A stretch of DNA of 64,000 nucleotides. Source: Meconema thalassinum (Eukaryota; Arthropoda; Insecta; Orthoptera; Tettigoniidae). Both the position numbers and the translations under genes were made by a program. Position 1 is the first letter of the stretch; each line of letters begins with the position of its first letter. The stretch lies in contig OX336391.1 in NCBI GenBank assembly GCA_946902985.2, positions 146,199,074-146,263,073 of the forward strand. Reading direction: 5' to 3'. Of the stretch, positions 52,031 through 61,570 are shown in pieces. A model generated the notes under the pieces. It saw only the letters and a program-made list of their open reading frames with translations, ran no database searches and had not been told where the DNA came from.

Positions 52031-52654
52031 GGTCAACTGCCCCTAAATGACGGCGCTGTCTGGAACACGCATGTCTCACGGACTAGTCTAGGTTTGGACA
52101 GGGACTATCATTTTCATACCAAAGAATCTCACGGACCCTCTACCTTAACGTACAGGAATGTCTGTTTCGTCCTAAACTCTTCGGACAATTTACAAGGTAT
52201 TCTGAAAAAAAAAATCCTACTCTCCCTCGTTTGAGTTTTATAGAAATATACCTTAGATGTTAAAGAGTTAGGGTCGATTGTATAATCATCGGTTGACTGG
52301 GGATCAGTTTGAATGGAGTTCAAACTCCGAACCAAGTTCAGTCGTCGTCCAAGTTGAATAAATTTATTTGCTGGTTCCGAGTTCAATTTGATCTCCACTT
52401 CTGTTTTTACTATATGTAAGGATATTCGCGAATAGAGTGCTGAGCGATCTTCAGCTTTGTGTTTGTTAAACTTTGTATATGTTAACCTCAAAAGGAAGTG
52501 TATTTACATGTGTTGGAGATGATAACCTATGTAGAATATAAGTTAAGGGCACATCAGCTTCGTCTGAGCGGGAAAGGTGAGACCAGAAAATTAACATAAA
52601 AAGGCCAATAGCAGAGAGAAAAAAAGTTCTTTGGAATCCAAATTTGCGGCCGAT

Positions 52655-52900
52655 ATTTCATTCCAGCAACACTCTCCACTATCATTTCATTTCATCTGTC
52701 ATTGATTTAATCATTGCCCCAGAGGAGTGCGTCAGGCCTCGGCAGCCGGCACAATTCATATCCTCGCCGCTAGATGGGGGCTTCATTCATTCCATTCCTG
52801 ACCCGGTCGGAGACTGGAAGCAGGCTGTGGATTTTCATTTCAGTTCGGACCCACTGTGTAGAAACCGTCTGATAACCAGAGTTAATTGTGATGGCAGTAT
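52655..52900 (+). repeat. Interspersed repeat (non-coding)
   Basis: Contains cagaggagtgcgtcaggcct, cgccgctagatgggggcttc and ggaagcaggctgtggatttt, wording I recognise from common short repeats of insect genomes. The 102-codon frame at 52644-52952 is a shadow within it. Confidence 0.5.
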
Positions 52901-53149
52901 TAGTGTGTGTAATCTGTCAAGTAAGGACTGCAGACATTCAATTTTCAAGTAGTTCCAACTTTTGCTACCAAACGCCACCGTCAACAACCAACAAATTATG
53001 AAATGGTTACAAGATACCAACTCAGTCGGCTCAAGACGACAAATGTTGGAGTCTAAGAGCGTTAGTCAAATCTAACCTATAATTTAGCTTCACACAAGTG
53101 TAATTAGTGGAAAGTTCTTTATCATACCATAAATCTATGACAAGGGACC

Positions 53150-53292
53150 ACCGGTTTCACTTCTCCTCCGGAGGAAGGCATACTGAGAGATTTGTATAGC
53201 TCTTATAAATCCGAAGACTTCGGCCGGGTTTGAACACGCGACCTTGGGCATAGAAGCTCACCATGCTACCAACTACGCTACGCCACCGTAAG
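53150..53292 (-). repeat. tRNA-derived SINE
   Basis: Minus-strand head ggtggcgtagcgtagttggt (A-box) followed about 40 bp on by gtgttcaaacccgg (B-box), the internal RNA polymerase III promoter. The body continues with cttcggatttataagag. It is not a functional tRNA: there is no acceptor pairing or CCA-ready end. Confidence 0.7.
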
Positions 53293-53338
53293 GAAATATA
53301 TTGTACTGTGACCAAGGAGGGTTCCAGTCTTCAGTCAT

Positions 53339-56300
53339 GGTGCAGTGCAACTAGGTCAAGCGGAGGGTCTTACACAAGGTAGTTAGAGTATATTAGGTAG
53401 GCCACTCCCGCCCGCTGCGCTCTCATTGGCTCACCGCGCGTGACGTGAACGGGAGGGCAGTAGCCTGGTGCAGTGCAACTAGGTCAAGCGGGAGGTCTTA
53501 CACAAAAAAGTTACAGTATATTAGGTAGGCTTCGCTCTCATTGGCTCACCGCGCGTGACGTGGACGGGAGGGCAGTAGCCTGGTGCAGTGCAACTAGGTC
53601 AAGCGGGAGGTCTTCACAAAGTAGTTAGAGTATATTAGGTAGGCCACTCCCGCCCGCTGCGCTCTCATTGGCTCACCGCGCGTGACGTGAACGGGATGAC
53701 AACAGCCTGGTGCATTGCAACTAGGTCAAGCGGGAGGTCTTACACAAGGTAGTTAGAGTATATTAGTTAGGCCATTCCCGCCCGCTGCGCTCTCAATAGC
53801 TCACCGCGCGTGACGTGTTGGGAGGGCAACAGCCTGGTGCAGTGCAACTAGGTCAAGCGAGAGGTCTTACACAAGGTAGTTAGAGAATATTAGGTAGACC
53901 ATTCCCGCCCGCTGCGCTCTCATTGGCTCACCGCGCGTGACGTGAACGGGAGGACAACAGCCTGGTGCATTGCAACTAGGTCAAGCGGGAGGTCTTACAC
54001 AAGGTAGTTAGAGTATATTAGTTAGGCCATTCCCGCCCGCTGCGCTCTCAATAGCTCACCGCGCGTGACGTGTTGGGAGGGCAACAGCCTGGTGCAGTGC
54101 AACTAGGTCAAGCGAGAGGTCTTACACAAGGTAGTTAGAGTATATTAGGTAGGCCATTCCCGCCCACTGCGATCCCATTGGCTCACCGCGCGTGACGTGG
54201 TTGGGAGGGCAACAGCCTGGTGCAGTGCAACTAGGTCAAGCGAGAGGTCTTACACAAGGTAGTTAGAGTATATTAGGTAGGCCATTCCCACCCGCTGCGC
54301 TCTCATTGGCTCACCGCGCGTGACGTGGATGGGAGGACAGCAGCCCGATGCAGTGTAACTAGGTCAAGCGGGAGGTCTCACACAAGGTAGTTAGAGTATA
54401 TTAGGTAGGCCATTCCCGCCCACTGCGATCCCATTGGCTCACCGCACGTGACGTGGACGGGAGGATAACAGCCTGGTGCAGTGTAACTAGGTCAAGCGGG
54501 AGGTCTTACACAAGGTAGTTAGAGTATATAAGGTAGGCCATTCCCACCCGCTGCGCTCTCATTGGCTCACCGCGCGTGACGTGGTTGGGAGGACAACAGC
54601 CTGGTGCAGTGCAACTAGGTCAAGCGGGACGTCTTACACAAGGTAGTTAGAGTATATTAGGGAGGCCATTCCCACCCGCTGCGCTCTCATTGGCTCACCG
54701 CGCGTGACGTGAACGGGTGGACAACAGCCTGGTGCAGTGCAACTAGGTCAAGCGGGAGGTCTTACACAAGGTAGTTAGAGTATATTAGGTAGGCCATTCC
54801 CGCCCGCTGCGCTCTCATTGGCTCACCGCGCGTGACGTGGACGGGAGGGCGACAGCCTGGTGCAGTGCAACTAGGTCAAGCGGGACGTCTTACACAAGGT
54901 AGTTAGAGTATATTAGGTAGGCCATTCCCGCCTGCTGCGCTCTCATTGGCTCACCGCACGTGACATGGACGGGAGGACAACAGCCTGGTGCAGTGCAACT
55001 AGGTCAAGCGGGAACTCTTACACAAGGTAGTTAGAGAATATTAGGTAGGCAATTCCCGCCTGCTGCGCTCTCATTGGCTCACCGCGCGTGACGTAGACGG
55101 GAGGACAACAGCCTGGTGCAGTGTAACTCGGTCAAGCGGGAGGTCTTACACAAGGTAGTTAGAGTATATTAGGTAGGCAATTCCCGCCTGCTGCGCTCTC
55201 ATTGGCTCACCGCGCGTGACGTGTTGGGAGGGCAACAGCCTGGTGCAGTGCAACTAGGTCAAGCGGAAGATCTTACACAAGGTAGTTAGAGTACATTAGG
55301 TAGGCCATTCTCGCCCGCTGCGCTCTCATTGGCTCACCGCGCGTGACGTGGACGGGACGATAAGATCCTGGTGCAGTGCATCTAGGTCAAGCGGAAGGTC
55401 TTACACAATGTAGTTAGAGTATATTAGGTAGGCTTCGCTCTCATTGGCTCACAGCGCGTGACGTGGACGGGATGTCAACAGCCTGGTGCAGTGCAACTAG
55501 GTCAAGCGGGACGTCTTACAAAAGGTATTTAGAGTATATTAGGTAGGCCATTCCCGCCCGCTGCAGACTCATTGGCTCACCGCGCGTGACGTGGACGGGA
55601 GGACAACAGCCTGGTGCAGTGCAACTAGGTCAAGCGGGAGGTCTTACAAAAGGTATTTAGAGTATATTAGGTAGGCCATTCCCGCCCGCTGCAGTCACAT
55701 TGGCTCACCACGCGTCACGTGGACGGGAGGGCAACAGCCTGGTGCAGTGCAACTAGGTCAAGTGGGAGGTCTTACACAAGGTAGTTAGAATATAAAAGGT
55801 AGGCAATTCCCGCCCGCTGCAGTCTCATTGGCTCACCACGCGTGACGTGGACGGGAGGACAACAGCCTGATGCAGTGCAACTAGTTCAAGCGGGAGGTCT
55901 TACACAAGGTAGTTAAGAGTATATTAGGTAGGCCATTCCCGCCCGCTGCGCTCTCATTGGCTCACCGCGCGTGACGTGGACGGGAGGACAAGAGCCTGGT
56001 GCAGTGCAACTAGTTCAAGCGGGAGGTCTTACACAAGGTAGTTAAGAGTATATTAGGTAGGCCATTCCCGCCCGCTGCAGTCTCATTGGCTCACCGCGCG
56101 TGACGTGGACGGGAGGACAACAGCCTGGTGCAGTGCAACTAGGTCAAGCGGGAGATCTTACACAAGGTAGTTAGAGTATATTAGGTAGGCTTCGCTCTCA
56201 TTGGCTCACCGCGCGTGACGTGGACGGGAGGTCAACAGCCTGGTGCAGTGCAACTAGGTCAAGTGGGAGGTCTTACACAAGGTAGTTAGAGTATATTAGG

Positions 56301-57075
56301 TAGGCAATTCCCGCCCGCTGCGCTCTCATTGGCTCACCGCGCGTGACGTGGTCGGGAGGTCAACAGCCTGGTGCAGTGCAACTAGGTCAAGTGGGAGGTC
56401 TTACACAAGGTAGTTAGAGTATATTAGGTAGGCAATTCCCGCCTGCTGCAGTCTCATTGGCTCACCGCGTGTGACGTGGACGGGAGGACAACAGCCTGGT
56501 GCAGTGCAACTAGGTCAAGCGGGAGATCTTACACAAGGTAGTTAGAGTATATTAGGTAGGCAATTCCCGCCTGCTGCAGTCTCATTGGCTCACCGCGTGT
56601 GACGTGGACGGGAGGACAACAGCCTGGTGCAGTGCAACTAGGTCAAGCGGGAGGTCTTACACAAGGTAGTTAAGAGTATATTAGGTAGGCCATTCCCGCC
56701 CGCTGCGATCTGATTGACTCACCGCGCGTGGCGTGGTTGGGAGGGCAGCAGCCTGGTGCAGTGCAACTAGGTCAAGCGCGAGGTCTTACACAAGGTAGTT
56801 AGAGTATATTAGGTAGGCCATTCCCGCCTGCTGCGGTCTCATTGGCTCACCACGCGTCACGTGGACGGGAGGGCAACAGCCTGGTGCAGTGCAACTAGGT
56901 CAAGCGGGAGGTCTTACACAAGGTAGTTAGAGTATATTAGGTAGGCCATTCCCGCCCGCTGCGCTCTCATTGGCTCACCGCGCGTGACGTGAACGGGAGG
57001 AGGTAGGCCATTCCCGCCCGCTGCTCTCTCATTGGCTCACCGCGCGTGACGTGGTTGGGAGGGCAGCAGGCTGGA
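53339..57075. repeat. Satellite: about 29 monomers of ~128 bp
   Basis: Monomer: cctggtgcagtgcaactagg, caagcgggaggtcttacaca, gtagttagagtatattaggt, ccattcccgcccgctgcgct, cattggctcaccgcgcgtga, cgtggacgggaggacaacag. A shorter variant lacking the ~17-bp ccattcccgcccgctg segment occurs near 53530, 55430 and 56190. Most monomers carry ATTGG (inverted CCAAT) and CGCGTGACGTGG (CRE/E-box-like) about 10 bp apart. No coding sequence. Confidence 0.95.
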
Positions 57076-57434
57076 GCCTGTACTTCAACAGTAGCATCAA
57101 GGATGGTACACTCAATAATTCACAATATCTCAATAAGTGATTGGTCCAATGAGAGTACAGGATAATCGCAACTGTACATGTAAGAGATTATACATAAGGT
57201 ACAGCGTTCAGAGGATAAACAACCAGGTATTAGAATTAACTACTGCATACATATAAACACCACAACAGCTGTCAGTATAAGTGTGTTTACAACTCACATT
57301 TTGATGACTTATTACTTGTTTAAGGAGGCCGATGCTACCCACATTCGTCTCTTTACCAACGAATACTTTCTCAAGGCCTGTATTTTACGGCTCTTACTGA
57401 GGTGACGTATTCAGATGAGAGTCCGTGTCCTGAC

Positions 57435-58030
57435 CTACAAGGGGAGTATTTTCTTGTCGAGCTCCGGCAATTTAGATTTTATCACGGAAGTCGAAGTTTT
57501 TATCACTCTTTCACATTTCGAAATGTCAAGTCCATGAAAATTGCCGAACAACACCTCAAACTGCATCACTTTTTGGGTACATTCGTCGGTTGGCTGAGTT
57601 AGTCCTCCCTTCGAAATGATTGCGATCCAGCTTTGAGTCACTTCTTGTGAAAAGGTACACTTTCCCATCTAACCCCTAGATATCCGTAATTTGTTTGCCA
57701 GGTAGCCTGCAATGTATTTTATTGTATCGTGATTGACTTTTTCACTTTTTGCGTGAGGTTCAAGTCTTCCATCCCTAATAATGCTGACGTTTCTTCAGGT
57801 TCATCAATTATTTCACTTGTCATAAATCCCTCAAGAACACCTGCGCATAGGTCACTTGTCACAAATGTCATAAGATCTTCCTCATTCTCAGCACTTTCAT
57901 CACTCGTGGATGGATCACAGACACCACAAGAGAGAGGGATTTCATTGCTACCTGCCAGCAGTAGGAGTCGAATTCTATTAAGAAATTCAGAAGAGGAGGG
58001 GTTGTTATAAAAGGCTCCCAGGCCACGCAC
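57435..58030 (-). pseudogene. P-element-type transposase C-terminal pseudogene
   Basis: The minus-strand frame 58030-57719 reads MRGLGAFYNNPSSSEFLNRI ... DLCAGVLEGF. After a one-base shift comes YIAGYLANKL, a stop, then SWIAIISKGGLTQPTDECTQ ... NFHGLDISKC ... KLPELDKKIL. The order (G-x-NNPS-x-FL-R, Y-x-AGY, SKGGLT-P, FHG) is that of the C-terminal region of P-element/THAP9-like transposases. The THAP zinc finger and RNase H-like core are absent, and the fragment is broken by a frameshift and a TAG. It lies just right of the satellite. Confidence 0.75.
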
Positions 58031-58320
58031 TCAAGAAAATACGTTCTCTAAGCAGTATTGGTTCAACCTGGCTGTCAAAATATAAGACACTAGCGAACCC
58101 GTGCGAGGAATCTCGCATGTTCATAAGTCATCCTTTCCCCAATATGTTTATAATGAGTGACTTGGGAGAAAGGTTGTTATGTTTTTATTTCAACGAAATG
58201 ATTATAGAACACCATTTTCATTTTAGTGAGAATTCCAAGCCGTACGTTCTCTAATTCAAGAAGGCAATCACTGAAAATTCGATCATCATAACAGTCACCA
58301 GTTATTCGATATTTATGAAA

Positions 58321-58610
58321 GCATCTTGGTCAAGGCTTCCTGCTTTATCTTGTTGGCTGAGGAGCCTCTTTCTCCCTTATCAGGACAGCCCTAGTTAGAA
58401 ACCTTCTTCACGCCCCGCTTACAGTGAGGCTTCCTTGTTCCTAAGTGCAACGATCAGCGTTAAACTACGTCGCACACTCTGTGCAGGGCAGCTTTCCCGG
58501 TCCTGTGTGGTAGCGCTCAGCGCTAAACTCCTTTGCACGTTACCTACAACCCCTTTTGCTTTCCTGAGTGGAGTGACAGCATGAGAGCGTGCTGTGGCTG
58601 GTTTCTTTCT
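58321..58610 (+). repeat. ~290-bp direct repeat, copy 1
   Basis: Begins gcatcttggtcaagg and includes ggctgaggagcctctttctc and ctaagtgcaacgatcagcgt. Copy 2 lies at 60066-60350, offset by 1745 bp. Internal subrepeats (gtagcgctcagcgctaaact against caacgatcagcgttaaacta) are present. Identity unknown. Confidence 0.85.
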
Positions 58611-58739
58611 GTGAGCATTGTATACTGCTTCTTTGATCTCATTTTCCATGTTTTCCTGAAGTCGGGTGTTAGGTCCTCGACCCTTTCGGCATGGGCGGCT
58701 ATTACCACCTTACAGGATTTATTCATGTCCAGTGCCTCA

Positions 58740-59897
58740 GGTTTACATGTTTCACACAGCCTGTCACGTTGGTATCAATGATATAGCGAACGCGATACGA
58801 GATGATAACACCGACCTGCAACAACTCAACGTGTATGCTAGTGATAACGCTCTCCTTCTCAACCCCCAAAAGACCCAAGTTATTATAATCGGTTCGCAGG
58901 GATTATTGAATTCCATGTATAAAAACTACACTATCCCTCCTGTGACTTTAGATGCAACCGTAATCCCGTTTAGTAAAACAGTGAAAAACTTCGGTATGAC
59001 TCTGACTGAAACTCTTGACTGGTCTGCACATGTAAGTAATACTTGCAGGATGATGTACGCGACGCTACTCCTACTCAAACGGCATAAGGACATTTTGACA
59101 CAAGACGTGAGGATAATACTTATTGAGACTCTGATATTACCAATACTTGACTATTGCGACGTGGTCCTTGTTGATGCAACTAGCGAACAAACTAAAAAAC
59201 TGCAACGAGCATTGAACTCTGGTCTTCGGTTTGCTTTCAACTTGAATTACGATTCTCACGTAACCCCTAGCTACAAAGCTCTTTCTTGGCTAAAACCCTA
59301 GACGAAAATCTCCCACTGTATATTTCTTCGAAATTTCATTTCCTGTCCTCATTTCATAATATTAATACTAGATCTGGCTCTTCCCTCGCGATTCCCGTTA
59401 ACCACTTTTCCAAGTACAATAAATCCTTCGTTGTGACTGGGTCGCGACTTTGGAATACACTCCCAGCTGACGTAAGGAAATGCAAGACTTATACAAAATT
59501 TAAGACTGCTTGCAGAGATTTTCTTTTGAACACCGCTGACTGTTTCGTGTGACTGGTGATGTATGATAGACAGCATGATTGAGCCATTATGGTATATTAA
59601 TAACTTTGCCAATTCAAAATTAAAATACGCAGTTAATTACTAGATCTAACACTATCACTTATTATTATTATTATTATTGTTTCACGTAACTGTTTTATAT
59701 GTTTCTTTGTTTGATGTGCATTGCTATCTTTATTTTTATGTCCTGTATTATTCTAACTTAATTTCTAGTTTACGTATCTTATTCAATGGCAGTATCTGTG
59801 TATTTTATTATAACTATGTGGTTAAGTGTAAGAGAGGGCCACGAGCCTTAACTTCGCCGCTGCAAAAGACATAAATAAATAAATAAATAAATAAATA
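58740..59897 (+). pseudogene. CR1-like LINE 3' end
   Basis: The frame 58666-59301 holds the reverse transcriptase tail: YASDNALLLNPQKTQVIIIG, TVKNFGMTLTETLDWSAHV, ILTQDVRIILIETLILPILDYCD and LQRALNSGLRFAFNL. It continues after a frameshift at about 59290 in 59286-59552 (LDENLPLYISSKF ... TGSRLWNTLPADVRK). The (TAAA)n tail is at 59872-59896. The RT catalytic core is absent, so this is a 5'-truncated copy. It lies between the two ~290-bp direct repeats. Confidence 0.85.
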
Positions 59898-60065
59898 TCA
59901 GTTTCCTGTTCTTTCTTTCAAGGTCTCTGACTTCCTGACCAATGAGGCCTGTACAGTTCTCGTGGGTTCTCTGCACCTATCGCATTCGATTGTGGTGTCC
60001 TCATTTCCTCTGACATATCAGACAGAATTCCTTTTTCTTACTTCTGGGTGCACTCCGGGCAGAAA

Positions 60066-60350
60066 GCATCTTGGTCAAGATTTTCTGCTTTATCTTGTTG
60101 GCTGAGGAGCCTCTTTCTCCCTTATCAGGACAGCCCTCGTTGGATAACTTCCTCACGCCCCGCTTATAGTGAGGCTTCCTTGTTCCTAAGTGCAACGATC
60201 AGCGTTAAACTCCTTCGCACACTGCCTGCAGGGTAGCTTTCCTGGCCCTGTGTGTAGCGCTCAGCACTAAACTACTTTGCACGTTACCTACAGGGGAGCT
60301 TTCCCTTTCCTGAGTGGAGCGTCAGCATGAGAGCGTGCTGTGGCTGGTTT
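60066..60350 (+). repeat. ~290-bp direct repeat, copy 2
   Basis: Matches 58321-58610 with scattered differences, e.g. cctcgttggataac versus ccctagttagaaac. The flanking words 'gatatttatgaaat' occur on opposite sides of the two copies. Confidence 0.85.
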
Positions 60351-60479
60351 ATTTCTTTGATATTTATGAAATTGGAATGAAATTCGTCACTGTTAATGCC
60401 ATTTGTGTGCTGAGTTCATTGATAGACAGCGTAGTCGTAACACTCACCGGTTATTCGATACATTTCAGTCAGAATTCCA

Positions 60480-61258
60480 AGTTGTACGTTCCCTAACCTA
60501 AGAAGGCAATTACTGAAAATTGGATCATCATAACACTCGCCAGTTTTTCGATATTTATGAAATTATACGATTTGAGTACTTAATCCATTTATTTACTGTT
60601 TCTGAAATCCATGCGAAACGATAGAAGAGAAACTGCAAGAGAATTAGCGTTCAATAGTTTTAAGGTTTTAGACGACAACTCATATTGTAGCATGATACAG
60701 CAACATTATTTGCAAAAAGCACACTTCTTACAAAACTCGATATTTATGGAATTATAATGCAGAAGAAAAACCTGTATCGCGGCATAGGCCTATTAACACA
60801 CCTGGAATTTAATAAATCCATTGTTTCGACGGATGAACTTAAATCATGTGTGTGCTAAGTCGCTTAGCAGTAACACTCGCTGGTTATACGATTTGAGTAC
60901 TGGTACCCAATACATTGATTTAGCCTACTGATTCTGAAAACAATTGGAAATGATAGAAGAAAGAACTGTAAATGAATTAACGTTTAATGCCGGTAGTTCT
61001 AAGGTTTTAGAGGACGTAACAATCACCGGTTATACGATTAGAGTACTGAATCCATTGATTAACTGTTTCCGTACACTATGCGAAATGATAGAAGAAAAAC
61101 CGTCAGAGAATTAACGCTCAATAGTTTTAAGGTTTTAGACGACAACTCATAATTGCACCATGTTTCAGCAACAGTATTTGCAAATAGCAAACTTCTTAGA
61201 AAAATCGAGATTGATGAAATTAGAATGCAGAAGAAAAACCTGTATCGCGGCATATTAA
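60480..61258 (+). repeat. Degenerate tandem duplication (period ~458 bp with shorter inner copies)
   Basis: cagttttaaggttttagac-type segments recur near 60655, 60990 and 61125. gcagaagaaaaacctgtatc occurs at 60769 and 61227. The second copy is interrupted by the copia LTR inside 'attaac'. No gene. Confidence 0.7.
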
Positions 61259-61259
61259 C

Positions 61260-61496
61260 TGTTGAAGAGAATGAATACTTTTCGTAATTTCTAATCTCGC
61301 TCTACAAGTCGTTTGTCTTTTGTCACATGTGTGTTCTTTGACCTTTATGTTCTTTGCCTTTTTTTGTATATAGACTGTACTCTGTAACATGTGTCACAGT
61401 GTCTTGTTAAATACATCCATGCCAACATGTGTTCGTGTGTATCAATCCGTTTATCCCGTGTATAGAAACCCATGGATAGCTCTAGAAGTTTCTACA
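61260..61496 (+). repeat. Copia 5' LTR (237 bp)
   Basis: Starts TGTTGAAG and ends TCTACA. It carries a TATA-like gtatatagact near 61366-61376. It is directly followed by the primer-binding site. The 3' LTR is outside the window, so the left boundary rests on the TG...CA rule and on the break with the underlying repeat. Confidence 0.8.
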
Positions 61497-61509
61497 GGTT
61501 ATGGGCCCA
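61497..61509 (+). other. Copia primer-binding site (initiator tRNA-Met half)
   Basis: GGTTATGGGCCCA is the same internal tRNA-iMet sequence used by Drosophila copia, which primes from a cut half-tRNA and not from the CCA end. It directly abuts the LTR. Confidence 0.85.
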
Positions 61510-61570
61510 TACAGAACAGTGTTCTGCGATCATTTTTTTCTTCAGTGAACTTCAAAAGTGAGAAGGCAAA

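Noticed and set aside
52129..52491. 120-codon minus-strand frame as a gene
   Set aside because: No recognisable domain or neighbour support; it lies in repeat-rich DNA next to SINE-like copies.
53339..57075. CRISPR-like array
   Set aside because: Whole 128-bp monomers repeat without unique spacers, in a eukaryotic genome; this is a satellite.
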